Source: Pseudalkalibacillus sp051842935 (GTDB lineage: Bacteria; Bacillota; Bacilli; Bacillales; Fictibacillaceae). Taken from it: a stretch of 64,000 nucleotides of DNA. The DNA lies in assembly GCF_051842935.1 (NCBI RefSeq), contig NZ_JBPXRR010000001.1, positions 1,302,001 through 1,366,000 of the forward strand, written 5' to 3'. Position numbers and translations under genes: made by a program. The notes beneath the pieces were generated by a model that had not been told where the DNA came from, did not search any database, and saw only the letters and a program-made list of their open reading frames with translations. Below, in pieces: positions 6,887 through 15,297 of this stretch (the first letter of the stretch is position 1; each line of letters opens with the position of its first letter).

Positions 6887-8274
6887 CGTATACCTTTGAA
6901 CCATTTTCCAAAGTTGCTCAGGGGATTTTTCGTTTCATTAGCAGATTCGAGAGCTGATGCAACGTTGATCACACCGTTTCCAGTGTAAATATCTTTGCCA
7001 GGATCGCCAACATCATCTGTCGTCTCTTCAATGATTCGTATGATGTCGCTATTCTTCAGATCCGGTTGATAAGACTTGATGAGACCAGCAAGTGCAGCAA
7101 CGTGCGGAGTCGCCATCGAAGTACCGGAAAGCGATGCATATTGTCCTTCTAGATAAGTGCTTGCAATATCCACCCCAGGTGCTGCGACATCAATATAATC
7201 TCCATAATTCGAAAACTCAGCTCGGTTCAAGTTCAGATTGACAGCTGCAACTCCGATGACGTTGTCAAAGGCTGCCGGATAACTCGTCTGATTCGTATTC
7301 TCATTCCCAGAAGCGGCAACCATGATGACATCTTTTTCATAAGCGTAGTCAATCGCTTCCTTCAATGCCTTAGAGGCTTTATAGTTCCCTAAGCTCATGT
7401 TGATGACGTCAGCTCCATGCTCTACTGCCCAACGAATTCCTTGAGCGACATCGAAGGATGTTCCATATCCATCTGCATTCATCGCTTTGATTGGCATAAT
7501 CCGGTTATACCAGGTCATACCGGCAATACCGACACCATTGTTCGTCTCTGAAGCGATGATTCCTGCGACATGGGTGCCATGTCCGTTGTCATCATTCGGC
7601 ATTGGTGATTCATTCAACACATTGTAACCATCCACAATTCTTTTAGCTAGATCGGGATGCTTCATATCAATACCTGTATCAATGATAGCGATGATGACAT
7701 CTTCATTTCCTCTGGATATCTTCCATCCGTCTTCCGTTCTGATAGCAGGCAGGTTCCATTGGTAACGACTATATAATTCATCATCCGTTTCGTTTTGCAA
7801 GTAGATGTAGTTCGGTTCAGCATAAACTATACGATCTTGTTCGTTGAAATATTGAACAAGCTTCGGAGTTGAAAGGGTATTCGACTTGAAGATATAAGTC
7901 GAATCCAGTTCTTTTCTCACCTGACCATCAATTTCATTGGCAAAACGACTCAATTCTTCTTTCGTTGGTTTCCGATTGAATTTAACGGTAACTTCACGGT
8001 CTTGATAGTGACTGCTTACTTTTGTTTTATGACGAATGACACCAATCGATGAACTTGTATCTAGTTTCCGTACCAGATTTTTACCATATTGAATGGAATC
8101 CATCTTCACTAGTTGATTAGATTGCTTTGTAGAGAGTTTGTCTGGAATGATCCGTTTTGTAGAATCTTCTCCTACAACGAGCGGTGCTTCCACTTCATCA
8201 GCAGGGAGTAAGAGAATGACGCCCGTAATCAACGCGAGAACAGCAACGGTTAGTGTCCAATTTTTACTTCTCAT
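6883..8274 (-). CDS. Secreted subtilisin-family serine protease (S8) with propeptide
   Basis: 463 residues: an N-terminal membrane or signal segment (residues 6-25), an I9-type propeptide region (about 95-160, ending RIVYAEPNYIYLQN) and an S8 catalytic domain. The triad is visible as Asp199 in IIDTGID, His232 in NGHGTHVAG and Ser386 in SGTSMATPH. The oxyanion Asn is Asn324 in AASGNEN. The protein is exported and matures by propeptide removal. ATG 8274 is chosen because AGGAGG lies 7 bases upstream; the longer frame starts inside that site. It is read away from the gas-vesicle operon. The 380-base divergent region 8275-8655 holds both promoters. Confidence 0.95.
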   Translation of the reverse strand: MRSKNWTLTVAVLALITGVILLLPADEVEAPLVVGEDSTKRIIPDKLSTKQSNQLVKMDSIQYGKNLVRKLDTSSSIGVIRHKTKVSSHYQDREVTVKFNRKPTKEELSRFANEIDGQVRKELDSTYIFKSNTLSTPKLVQYFNEQDRIVYAEPNYIYLQNETDDELYSRYQWNLPAIRTEDGWKISRGNEDVIIAIIDTGIDMKHPDLAKRIVDGYNVLNESPMPNDDNGHGTHVAGIIASETNNGVGIAGMTWYNRIMPIKAMNADGYGTSFDVAQGIRWAVEHGADVINMSLGNYKASKALKEAIDYAYEKDVIMVAASGNENTNQTSYPAAFDNVIGVAAVNLNLNRAEFSNYGDYIDVAAPGVDIASTYLEGQYASLSGTSMATPHVAALAGLIKSYQPDLKNSDIIRIIEETTDDVGDPGKDIYTGNGVINVASALESANETKNPLSNFGKWFKGIR

Positions 8275-8481
8275 CAGAAAGCCTCCTCCTAACATCTATC
8301 GTTAGGATGTGTATTTTCAAGGAAAATATTTAAAAAGGCATTCCATATGAGCAACGGTCAATTTCTATTCTGAAATAGAGAAAATACCATTCAATATAAA
8401 AAAATATAAACTGTAATCAAATTGTTATGTTTGTCTTATTAGAAAGAGTTTTCAGCAGAGAACCTTTACATAGCAGGCAAT

Positions 8482-8512
8482 TTTCCATTTCGAATAAACT
8501 TTATTCGATAAT
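8482..8512 (+). promoter_or_regulatory. Candidate gvp operon promoter with a 17-nt palindrome in the spacer
   Basis: A near-perfect palindrome, CGAATAAA-C-TTTATTCG (8491-8507), lies between a weak -35 like TTTCCA (8482-8487) and a -10 like GATAAT (8507-8512), with a spacer near 19. An over-long spacer occupied by a dyad suggests regulator binding. This lies about 145 bases upstream of gvpA, leaving a long 5' leader. The rest of the 380-base gap is AT-rich and shows nothing else clear. Confidence 0.35.
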
Positions 8513-8655
8513 AATATATGAAAATATTGGTAAGTCCATCAAATAGATAGGTTTTGCGGTTTTATTCCAATTTGTTAGCGGGTATATCCCCATTATATTT
8601 AAGAAAAAATATTCAGATTTTCAATGATTTGATCTCTAGGAAGGGAGCGATTCAG

Positions 8656-8913
8656 TTGAGTATCCAAAAGACCACGGACAGCTCGAGTTTAGCAGAAGTC
8701 ATCGATCGTATTTTGGACAAAGGGATAGTGATAGATGCCTTCGCCAGGGTCTCACTTGTCGGTATTGAAATTTTGACAGTTGAAGCTCGGGTCGTCATTG
8801 CAAGTGTTGATACGTGGCTTAGATATGCCAATGCGGTAGGATTGCTTCGAGATGATGTCCAGGAAGAAGGACAGATTGAAGAAAGAAATCGCCAGGCTCA
8901 ATTCAGTATTTGA
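8656..8913 (+). CDS. gvpA: Gas vesicle structural protein GvpA (copy 1)
   Basis: 85 residues from TTG 8656 with AAGGGAGCG upstream; the longer frame from 8554 has no ribosome-binding site. The core SSLAEVIDRILDKGIVIDAF, SLVGIEILTVEARVVIASVD and TWLRYA is the highly conserved GvpA amphiphilic beta-hairpin that polymerises into the gas vesicle wall. It is first in the operon, as in B. megaterium, and is almost identical over the core to the second copy at 9848-10111. The main differences are Asn/Glu after WLRYA and the C-terminal tail. Confidence 0.95.
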   Translation: MSIQKTTDSSSLAEVIDRILDKGIVIDAFARVSLVGIEILTVEARVVIASVDTWLRYANAVGLLRDDVQEEGQIEERNRQAQFSI

Positions 8914-8954
8914 TGCACATTTTATTAAGCAAGATTAGAAGGGAGTGATACCTA

Positions 8955-9347
8955 TTGGCAAATCAATCAAAAAAAGATGACTCCAATCAAACGTTATCGA
9001 TGAATTTCGCTGTATTGGGAGGAATTATTGGTGCTGGCATCGGACTACTGACTACTCCTGGTACGGGAAAGAAAGTGATTCAGAACATCAATCAATCCGA
9101 AACGATGAGAGCTGCAGGAAACGAGTTGAGACGAACAGCACAACAAATCATCACCGATCAATTAGTGATGACGTTTCGTGAAACTGCAGCAGGATACAGG
9201 CTTAAACGTGATGCTTCCCAAGGTAACCAGCAGGAAAATGATGATTCAGATCGTTATCAAGAGTTGAAAGAAGAAAACAAACAATTGAATGAACATCTTC
9301 AACGCATAGAAGAGAAGCTCGATGCCCTGATGGAAAGTAAGAAATGA
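8955..9347 (+). CDS. gvpP: Gas vesicle protein GvpP (YtxH-like)
   Basis: 130 residues from TTG 8955 with GAAGGGAGTG upstream. The N-terminal glycine-rich segment NFAVLGGIIGAGIGLLTTPG followed by TGKK is a YtxH-type membrane-associated motif. The C-terminal 35 residues (YQELKEENKQLNEHLQRIEE) form a coiled coil. Position between gvpA and gvpQ matches gvpP of the B. megaterium cluster. GvpP is an accessory protein of unproven role. A very similar architecture recurs in GvpT. Confidence 0.85.
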   Translation: MANQSKKDDSNQTLSMNFAVLGGIIGAGIGLLTTPGTGKKVIQNINQSETMRAAGNELRRTAQQIITDQLVMTFRETAAGYRLKRDASQGNQQENDDSDRYQELKEENKQLNEHLQRIEEKLDALMESKK

Positions 9348-9377
9348 AAACCCTTGACTCTGTGAAGGGGGGATCAC

Positions 9378-9824
9378 ATGGCATCCAAGCCTATCAAAAA
9401 AGTCATCAACAAGGCTGTACAGCTCGCACCATCCAGCCTGAAGGAAAAAGCGAAAGAAAAAGTAAAAGAGCACGCCGTTGAAAAAGTAGAAGACCATGTC
9501 CAATCAAAAGCGGACCAAGTATCGGATCGTATGGCTGATGCGAAAGAAGAAAATGCAGAAAAGGTACATGGTCAGGCAGAAAAGGCGAAAGAGAAGGTAC
9601 AGGATGTCTTATTATCTGTAAGGGACAAGCTTGAGAAAGTAAAGGATGCAGGTGAAGAATTCCAACAAAAGCTGTCCTCTAATGAAAATACCAAGATAAA
9701 AGGCGTAAAGAACATTAAAAGTGTCCAGGAGATCAAAAGCTCTCAGAACATCAAAAGCTCTACCCAGATTAAAAGTTCAACAAATATCAAATCTTCTACA
9801 GATATCAAGACGTTAGGATCCTAA
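9378..9824 (+). CDS. gvpQ: Gas vesicle protein GvpQ with C-terminal hexapeptide repeats
   Basis: 148 residues. The first 100 are strongly charged, Lys/Glu/Ala-rich and helical (LKEKAKEKVKEHAVEKVEDH), and residues 107-144 are seven repeats of a six-residue unit with Ile-Lys at each start (IKSSTQ, IKSSTN, IKSSTD). The regular spacing of Ile would suit a repetitive beta or polar zipper structure (inference). Position matches gvpQ. The ribosome-binding site GAAGGGGGG precedes ATG. Its exact function in vesicle formation is unknown. Confidence 0.82.
   Translation: MASKPIKKVINKAVQLAPSSLKEKAKEKVKEHAVEKVEDHVQSKADQVSDRMADAKEENAEKVHGQAEKAKEKVQDVLLSVRDKLEKVKDAGEEFQQKLSSNENTKIKGVKNIKSVQEIKSSQNIKSSTQIKSSTNIKSSTDIKTLGS
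9696..9809 (+). repeat. 18-bp tandem coding repeat in gvpQ
   Basis: Seven 18-bp units (the last incomplete) encode IK-x4 hexapeptides at residues 107-144 of GvpQ. Later units are nearly identical (ATCAAAAGCTCT-like), earlier ones more diverged. Confidence 0.85.
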
Positions 9825-9847
9825 AACACAGAAGGGAGACATTCATC

Positions 9848-10111
9848 ATGTCTGTTCAAAAAACGACGGATAGCTCAAGTTTGGCAGAGGTAATCGATCG
9901 GATACTCGATAAAGGAATCGTCATTGACGCATTTGCACGGGTCTCTGTCGTAGGAATCGAGATTCTTACAGTGGAAGCACGTGTGGTCATTGCAAGCGTA
10001 GACACCTGGCTTCGATATGCAGAAGCAGTGGGACTTTTACGTGATGGAGTTGAAGAAGAAGGACTACCTTCTCAAAGCAATGAAAGAAGAAGTGCACAAT
10101 TCAGTGTATAG
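9848..10111 (+). CDS. gvpB: Gas vesicle structural protein GvpB (GvpA copy 2)
   Basis: 87 residues with the same GvpA core as copy 1 (SSLAEVIDRILDKGIVIDAF; VVGIEILTVEARVVIASVD) and a slightly longer tail ending RRSAQFSV. GvpA/GvpB form the ribbed vesicle shell. GAAGGGAGA precedes ATG 9848. The DNA of the two copies differs mostly at third codon positions, so they are not a very recent duplication and purifying selection acts on both. Confidence 0.95.
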   Translation: MSVQKTTDSSSLAEVIDRILDKGIVIDAFARVSVVGIEILTVEARVVIASVDTWLRYAEAVGLLRDGVEEEGLPSQSNERRSAQFSV

Positions 10112-10169
10112 GGAAATGGGGCTTCATTAAAGCCCCTGCTCCTACCATCAGATTGAAGTGGAGGCGGCT

Positions 10170-10436
10170 ATGGAAATCAAACAAATCATGAATAATGTTG
10201 CAGAATTCTTCAATGAACATGTGGCCCCGCCGCATAAAATTACTTCTGTTGAAGCGCGGGAAGATGAAGGTTGGAGTGTCACCATAGAAGTGATCGAGGA
10301 AAAAGAGTATATGAAGAAATACGCAAAAGACGAAATGGTCGGTACTTATGAAGTGCTGGTCAACAAAAATAAAGAGGTCACTTCTTTCAAACGGCAAGAT
10401 ATAAGATATCGAAGCGCACTCCATGTTGAAGTCTAA
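10170..10436 (+). CDS. gvpR: Gas vesicle protein GvpR (GvpO family)
   Basis: 88 residues: MEIKQIMNNVAEFFNEHVAP, then a beta-rich part GWSVTIEVIEEKEYMKKYA, YEVLVNKNKEVTSFKR and YRSALHVEV, which is the GvpO-family pattern; in B. megaterium the gene here is called gvpR. GvpO proteins are needed for vesicle formation. ATG 10170 with GGAGG six bases upstream is preferred to the upstream GTG. It is 23 bases before gvpN. Confidence 0.88.
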   Translation: MEIKQIMNNVAEFFNEHVAPPHKITSVEAREDEGWSVTIEVIEEKEYMKKYAKDEMVGTYEVLVNKNKEVTSFKRQDIRYRSALHVEV

Positions 10437-10458
10437 AGGAGAGCAGTAGGAGGCTTCA

Positions 10459-11370
10459 ATGGCTGAATTGAGAGAAAAAAGAATGAAAGATTCAAGGGCT
10501 TTGATAGAGGACCAAGAAATGACACATCTCCTATACCGATCCTTACAATACTTGAAAGCTGGGTATCCAGTACATTTCACAGGTCCGACGGGTTCGGGTA
10601 AAACCTCCCTCGCTCTAGCCCTTGCTAAGAAAAGAAAAAGACCTGTGATGCTCATTCACGGTAATCATGAGCTCGATAATAAAGACTTGATTGGAGATTT
10701 TACGGGATATACAAGCAAAAAAGTGGTCGACCAATATGTCCGTTCCGTTTATAAAAAGGATGAAAGCGTTACTGAAACATGGAGGGATGGACGACTCCTA
10801 GAAGCGGTCAAAAATGGATACACCCTTGTGTATGATGAGTTCACTCGGTCTCGACCGACGACGAATAATCTATTTTTATCCATATTGGAAGAAGGGGTTC
10901 TACCGCTATACGGATCGAAAACGACAGAACCTTTTGTGAAGGTCCATCCTGATTTCTCGGTGATCTTTACAAGCAACCCCGGGGAATATGCAGGGGTATT
11001 CAATAGCCCCGATGCTTTATTCGACCGGATGATCACGTTATTCGTCGAGTACAAAAGCAAAGAGAAAGAAGCAGAAATCGTTTCTGAAAAGCTAGGTATG
11101 GATTTAGAAGATGCAGAAGCGATTACAAACTTGGTCTCCTTATTAAGAGAACAAGGCACAGTAGATTGGAATGGACCTAGTTTAAGATCATCATTAATGA
11201 TTGCCAGAATTGCGATGGAAGATGATATCCCTATTGAAGGGCAGAACGAGGAATTCCAACAACTCTGTATCGATATACTTGCTTATCCATTGAGTCAGTC
11301 AGCTACAGAAGAGGGGATCACATCATCAGAAGCATCGAAACGGGTCATCCAAGCATGTGAGAAGTTATAA
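10459..11370 (+). CDS. gvpN: Gas vesicle AAA+ ATPase GvpN
   Basis: 303 residues. The Walker A motif GPTGSGKTS is at residues 42-50 and the Walker B-type LVYDEFTR near residue 124. The sensor-1 region FSVIFTSNPGEYAGV near residue 170 is typical of MoxR/GvpN AAA+ ATPases. GvpN is thought to remodel growing vesicles using ATP and to widen or elongate them. It overlaps nothing and is preceded by a ribosome-binding site (AGTAGGAGG). Confidence 0.95.
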   Translation: MAELREKRMKDSRALIEDQEMTHLLYRSLQYLKAGYPVHFTGPTGSGKTSLALALAKKRKRPVMLIHGNHELDNKDLIGDFTGYTSKKVVDQYVRSVYKKDESVTETWRDGRLLEAVKNGYTLVYDEFTRSRPTTNNLFLSILEEGVLPLYGSKTTEPFVKVHPDFSVIFTSNPGEYAGVFNSPDALFDRMITLFVEYKSKEKEAEIVSEKLGMDLEDAEAITNLVSLLREQGTVDWNGPSLRSSLMIARIAMEDDIPIEGQNEEFQQLCIDILAYPLSQSATEEGITSSEASKRVIQACEKL

Positions 11371-11398
11371 TGAAAAGTCGGTATAGGGAGTGAGTCAT

Positions 11399-12166
11399 TT
11401 GGATCGTCAAGACAAGATGGGAATCTATTTGTTTTGTGGAATACAGACCGATCAAGAAGATGAATTCGGAATCGTTGAAATGGATGGAAGAGAATACGAG
11501 ATTTTCACCATCCGCTATAAAGATGCTGCGATGGTCGTAGCTCAAGTGCCATTGAAAATCTACCATCCTAATAAAGAGAATTTGATGTTTCATCAAAATA
11601 CCATTTCTGAAGTGATGAATCGGAAGGACACCGTCATACCGATCAGTTTCGGTAATGTTTTCAAGAGTGTAGAGGATGTAGAAGTTCTCCTTAAAAACCT
11701 GTATCCGCAATTCGAACAACTTTTCCCAAAGATAAAAGGCAAAATGGAGCTCGGTTTGAAAGTCATCGGCAAAAAAGAATGGCTCGAATCAAGAGTCAAC
11801 GAACATCCAGAGATGATGAAAAAAGCCAACTCTGTAAAAGGGAAGTCAGAAGCTGCAAGCTATTATGATCGTATCCAATTAGGGGGCTTTGCCCAGAAGA
11901 TGGTTTCTCAAATTCAAGGTGAAATAAAATCCGAAGTGTATCAGCCTCTTGAAGAAACAGCGGAAGCTGCGGTAGCGAATGATCCCCTTGGTGAAAAGAT
12001 GCTCCTGAACGCATCATTTCTGATTGACAGAAAACAAGAGGAAGACTTTGATGCAAAAGTGAATGAAGCACATGAAAAATGGAAAGACAAAGTTGATTTC
12101 AAATATACAGGACCCTGGCCTGTATATAATTTCGTCAATATCCGTTTGAGTGTGGAGGAAGGCTGA
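11399..12166 (+). CDS. gvpF: Gas vesicle protein GvpF (GvpF/L family)
   Basis: 255 residues. The start GIYLFCGIQTDQ and the ending FKYTGPWPVYNFVNIRL are the conserved ends of the GvpF/GvpL family, and KSVEDVEVLLKNLYPQFEQL forms the middle. GvpF binds GvpA and is a nucleation or chaperone component. TTG 11399 has AGGGAG 8 bases upstream; the GTG at 11390 lies inside that site. The stop codon overlaps the start of gvpG (TGATG), indicating translational coupling. Confidence 0.93.
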   Translation: MDRQDKMGIYLFCGIQTDQEDEFGIVEMDGREYEIFTIRYKDAAMVVAQVPLKIYHPNKENLMFHQNTISEVMNRKDTVIPISFGNVFKSVEDVEVLLKNLYPQFEQLFPKIKGKMELGLKVIGKKEWLESRVNEHPEMMKKANSVKGKSEAASYYDRIQLGGFAQKMVSQIQGEIKSEVYQPLEETAEAAVANDPLGEKMLLNASFLIDRKQEEDFDAKVNEAHEKWKDKVDFKYTGPWPVYNFVNIRLSVEEG

Positions 12167-12417
12167 TGCTTCATAAATTAGTAACTGCACCAATGAATGC
12201 CGTCGTCAAAGTCGGTGAAAAGGTGAAAGAGGAAGTGGACAAGGAATTATACGACTTGAATACCATTCAACAAAAGCTGATTCAATTGCAGATGATGTAT
12301 GAGCTCGAAGAAATTCCAGAAGAAGTTTTTAAAGAAAAGGAAGAGATCCTGTTGCAACGCTATGAAATCGCAAAGCTGAGAGAGTTGGAGCAGTGGGAAG
12401 AATTGACCAAGAAATGA
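12166..12417 (+). CDS. gvpG: Gas vesicle protein GvpG
   Basis: 83 residues: a hydrophobic start LVTAPMNAVVKVGEKVKEEV, then a coiled-coil helix LIQLQMMYELEEIPEEVFKE, the diagnostic GvpG pattern. GvpG is an essential minor protein acting with GvpF and GvpL during nucleation. It is coupled to gvpF by a one-base overlap and followed by gvpL after 10 bases. Confidence 0.93.
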   Translation: MLHKLVTAPMNAVVKVGEKVKEEVDKELYDLNTIQQKLIQLQMMYELEEIPEEVFKEKEEILLQRYEIAKLRELEQWEELTKK

Positions 12418-12427
12418 GGGATGAAAG

Positions 12428-13231
12428 ATGGAGTATCTAAGCTATTTATATGGATTTATACCTACTTCTAAACGACACCAGAATCACCTTCCATCTTTAC
12501 AAGGATTTGATGGTGAGACAGAGCTTTATATGATTGAAGACCGTCAAATTACAGCAATCTTATGTGCGCTGGATCCTGATGATTACTCAGAAGAGATCAT
12601 CAAATCGAAAATCGATCAGGACATGGAATGGTTGAAATCGAAAGCTTTCCATCATCATGAGACCTTGATTTCCTTGTATAAGGTGTACCCGGATATCATC
12701 CCCTCTTCCTTTTGTACGATTTATGAGTCAGAGCAAAATGTAAAGAAAACGATCCGCGAAAATGAAGATAAACTGATGGACATTTTCGACTCATTGGATG
12801 GGAATCAGGAATGGAACCTCAAAATCTACTTGGACGAGAAAAAGTGGAAAGGTCAAGGTGATTCTCCAGCCGTGGAAGAGATGAGACGAAATCTTGATTC
12901 GTTGTCTCCCGGTAAGCGATTTTTCGAGAAGAAGAAATTAGACCAGTTGATCGAGCAAGAAATGGAGAAAGAGAAGAACACATTATGTGAGGATGTACAT
13001 GACCGCTTGAAAAAGTATTCGCAGAAAGCAGAAGTTAAGCGTAATTGGAACAAGGATGTCACAGGTATGAATGAACGTATGGCTTGGAACAGTGTCTTCT
13101 TACTTCCCGACCAAACAGTCGATTCGTATCTGGAAGAAATCAAGAGTCTCCAAAAGGACTTGAATCCTCAAGGCTGGAAGTTCGAAGTATCAGGTCCTTG
13201 GCCAGCCTATCACTTTTCCGGATTGTCTTGA
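12428..13231 (+). CDS. gvpL: Gas vesicle protein GvpL (GvpF/L family)
   Basis: 267 residues. It shares the GvpF/L frame: an N-terminal YLSYLYGFIP strand, VYPDIIPSSFCTIYESEQNV matching the central segment, and the C-terminal FEVSGPWPAYHFSG signature. A long charged helical region (residues about 160-200) precedes the end. GvpL is an essential accessory that contacts several Gvp proteins and GvpA. The context gvpG-gvpL-gvpS matches B. megaterium. Confidence 0.93.
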   Translation: MEYLSYLYGFIPTSKRHQNHLPSLQGFDGETELYMIEDRQITAILCALDPDDYSEEIIKSKIDQDMEWLKSKAFHHHETLISLYKVYPDIIPSSFCTIYESEQNVKKTIRENEDKLMDIFDSLDGNQEWNLKIYLDEKKWKGQGDSPAVEEMRRNLDSLSPGKRFFEKKKLDQLIEQEMEKEKNTLCEDVHDRLKKYSQKAEVKRNWNKDVTGMNERMAWNSVFLLPDQTVDSYLEEIKSLQKDLNPQGWKFEVSGPWPAYHFSGLS

Positions 13232-13247
13232 ACAGAGGGGTGACGGG

Positions 13248-13526
13248 ATGCATGAATCAATTGAAAACAAAGATATTGCACTGATCGATCTATTAGATGT
13301 CATTTTGGATAAAGGTGTCGCCATAAAGGGTGATATCATCATATCAGTAGCGGGAGTAGATTTGGTTTATTTAGATCTACGCGTGATGATCTCTTCGGTT
13401 GAAACCCTCGTGCAAGCAAAAGGAGATTCAACGATTACATCGGTAGAACTAGATGAACAGAGAGGTGATCTGACGAATGCAGTCAATGAATCATACGGAC
13501 TCAAGAATAGAAATCGACCCGGATAA
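13248..13526 (+). CDS. gvpS: Gas vesicle protein GvpS (GvpA/J family)
   Basis: 92 residues with a divergent GvpA core: IALIDLLDVILDKGVAIKGD, IISVAGVDLVYLDLRVMISS and VETLVQAK. This is the minor GvpA-like protein called GvpS in the B. megaterium operon, thought to act in the vesicle tip or in nucleation. The 3' end overlaps gvpK by 50 bases in a different frame, the longest overlap in the operon. GAGGGGTGACGGG precedes ATG. Confidence 0.9.
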   Translation: MHESIENKDIALIDLLDVILDKGVAIKGDIIISVAGVDLVYLDLRVMISSVETLVQAKGDSTITSVELDEQRGDLTNAVNESYGLKNRNRPG

Positions 13527-13761
13527 TGCACAACAAGGTCTTGCCCAATTAGTGCTCACCGTCATTGAATTATTACGACAGGTTGTAGAACGGAATGCAC
13601 TGAGAAGAGTAGAAGGTGGCGCGCTTTCAGAAGAACAGATCGAAGACTTGGGTGTAGCTTTGATGAATCTTGAAGAAAAGATGGAAGAACTGAAAGATCT
13701 CTTTGATCTTGATGAAGAAGACTTGAATATCGATCTCGGCCCATTAGGTCATTTGCTATAG
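13477..13761 (+). CDS. gvpK: Gas vesicle protein GvpK
   Basis: 94 residues with the GvpK signature: RIEIDPDNAQQGLAQLVLTV, IELLRQVVERNALRRVEGG, LSEEQIEDLGVALMNLEEKM and an acidic end DEEDLNIDLGPLGHLL. GvpK is an essential minor protein. AGGTGA 8 bases upstream supports ATG 13477; a second ATG nine bases further is possible. It overlaps gvpS by 50 bases. Confidence 0.93.
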   Translation: MQSMNHTDSRIEIDPDNAQQGLAQLVLTVIELLRQVVERNALRRVEGGALSEEQIEDLGVALMNLEEKMEELKDLFDLDEEDLNIDLGPLGHLL

Positions 13762-13798
13762 CAACATGTGTCTGAACGGGACCAAGGAGGGATGAGAG

Positions 13799-14131
13799 AT
13801 GTCTGTTGAACATCCTGTGCAATCACATTCAATCGTAGATGTTTTGGAAAAGGTGCTGGACAAGGGTGTCGTCATTGCAGGAGATATCCGAGTCGGATTA
13901 GCGGATGTGGAATTATTGTCCATCAAGATTCGCCTCATCATAGCATCAGTCGATAAAGCAAAGGAAATCGGCATGGATTGGTGGGAAAACGATCCTTACT
14001 TAAGCTCTAAAGCTTCAGAAAAACATACACAAGCATTACAAGAAGAGAATGAAGAATTGAAAAGCCGTTTAGAACAGCTTGAACATAAGTTGGATGATAC
14101 CAATCGCTGGAATGCGAAGGAAAATGAATGA
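13799..14131 (+). CDS. gvpJ: Gas vesicle protein GvpJ (GvpA family, coiled-coil tail)
   Basis: 110 residues. The GvpA-like core SIVDVLEKVLDKGVVIAGD, ADVELLSIKIRLIIASVD is followed by EIGMDWWENDPYL and a coiled-coil tail ALQEENEELKSRLEQLEHK. GvpJ is an essential minor shell-related protein. Ribosome-binding site AAGGAGGG precedes ATG. It is followed by gvpT after 22 bases. Confidence 0.93.
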   Translation: MSVEHPVQSHSIVDVLEKVLDKGVVIAGDIRVGLADVELLSIKIRLIIASVDKAKEIGMDWWENDPYLSSKASEKHTQALQEENEELKSRLEQLEHKLDDTNRWNAKENE

Positions 14132-14153
14132 TCAATAAGAGGAGGCGTCAAAT

Positions 14154-14810
14154 ATGGGAGAAGAAAAAAAGTCATCTACTAATAATGAATCCGGTAAACC
14201 ACTATCAAGGACAGTAGCTGGTGGTATTCTTGGTGCAGCTCTAGGATACTTTGCTACACCTGAAAATGGCAAGAAAATGTTGCAGAGGATCGACAAGGAA
14301 GCGATCAAAAATAGAGGTATGGTTTTGGGTCGCTCGGCAAAAGAGAAATCCATGTCAGCGTTCAACTCTGTAAAAACGTCCACTACAGACTTCATAAACC
14401 GTAGGCGTAATGCGAATGCAGAAGGTGCTGAAACAGAAGTAGGAGCGACTACTGAACAAGTAGACACTGAAGAGATAGAAGAACTGAGAAATGAAAATCA
14501 GAAACTACAGGAAAAGCTCGATTCATTAGAAGAGAAGATCAATCAGTTGCTCGACAAAGAGTTAGATGAAAAGAAGGAAGACGAAGAATCATCGGATGAG
14601 TCGAAAGCGAAAAAGAAAACGACAAACAGTAAAAGTAAAAAGCAGACTGAAAATCAGGACGATGAAGAAGACGATGACGATAAGGATGGCAAAAAGAGTA
14701 AATCAACGAACAATAAAAGTAACAACAACTCCACTAGCTCCAAAAATTCGACTAAAAAGAAAGAGGATGACGATACTGCATTGACGAGCGATGATGATAC
14801 GTCATCTTGA
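14154..14810 (+). CDS. gvpT: Gas vesicle protein GvpT (YtxH-like, charged tail)
   Basis: 218 residues. A glycine-rich YtxH-type segment TVAGGILGAALGYFATPENG (residues about 18-37) is followed by a helical domain, a coiled coil (IEELRNENQKLQEKLDSLEE) and then about 70 residues made almost only of Lys, Glu, Asp, Ser, Asn and Thr. The tail is low-complexity and probably disordered. Architecture repeats that of GvpP. The function is unproven; the name follows the position in the B. megaterium operon. Confidence 0.85.
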   Translation: MGEEKKSSTNNESGKPLSRTVAGGILGAALGYFATPENGKKMLQRIDKEAIKNRGMVLGRSAKEKSMSAFNSVKTSTTDFINRRRNANAEGAETEVGATTEQVDTEEIEELRNENQKLQEKLDSLEEKINQLLDKELDEKKEDEESSDESKAKKKTTNSKSKKQTENQDDEEDDDDKDGKKSKSTNNKSNNNSTSSKNSTKKKEDDDTALTSDDDTSS

Positions 14811-14834
14811 GCAAATCATAAGGGAGTGATCTCA

Positions 14835-15251
14835 ATGAGTTCGGAAAAAGTAACCGACAAAGACAACGTTCTTGAATATTTCGTAAAAGCATCCAATACA
14901 GGGGACTTATCACTTGATATCACCTTGAATGTCAATGGGGCAGTCGTTTCTGGCACGATGATCTCTGCAAAAGAATATTTCGAAGCGCTCAGCGGAAAGC
15001 TTGAGAACGGCAATGACATCTCTCAGAAACTGAGTGAAGAATTAGCTGCCGCGAGTGAAGCGACAGATGAATATAATGATGCTGAAGCAAATTTCATCCA
15101 TTTGAAAAATACTCGCGTTTACTGTGGTGACAGCAAACCGACTCCTTCTAAAGGAAAGATTTTATGGAGAGGAAAGTTGGATCAAATCGACGGTTTCTTC
15201 CTAGGTAAAATATCGGAATCAAAAAGCAGTTCAGAAAAGAAATCATCATGA
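14835..15251 (+). CDS. gvpU: Gas vesicle protein GvpU
   Basis: 138 residues: VLEYFVKASNTGDLSLDITL, NVNGAVVSGTMISAKEYFEAL and VYCGDSKPTPSKGKILWRGK, matching GvpU. In B. megaterium GvpU is dispensable for vesicle formation and has been linked to vesicle clustering. ATG 14835 has AGGGAG 8 bases upstream; GTG 14826 lies inside that site. It is the last gene of the operon, closed by the terminator at 15263. Confidence 0.92.
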   Translation: MSSEKVTDKDNVLEYFVKASNTGDLSLDITLNVNGAVVSGTMISAKEYFEALSGKLENGNDISQKLSEELAAASEATDEYNDAEANFIHLKNTRVYCGDSKPTPSKGKILWRGKLDQIDGFFLGKISESKSSSEKKSS

Positions 15252-15262
15252 TTACGATGATG

Positions 15263-15290
15263 AAAACGACGGGCAATCCGTCGTTTTTTG
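15263..15290 (+). terminator. Terminator of the gas-vesicle operon
   Basis: A perfect 10-bp stem (15263-15272 with 15278-15287), loop GCAAT, then a T-run. It lies 11 bases after gvpU. Confidence 0.93.
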
Positions 15291-15297
15291 ATTTCAG

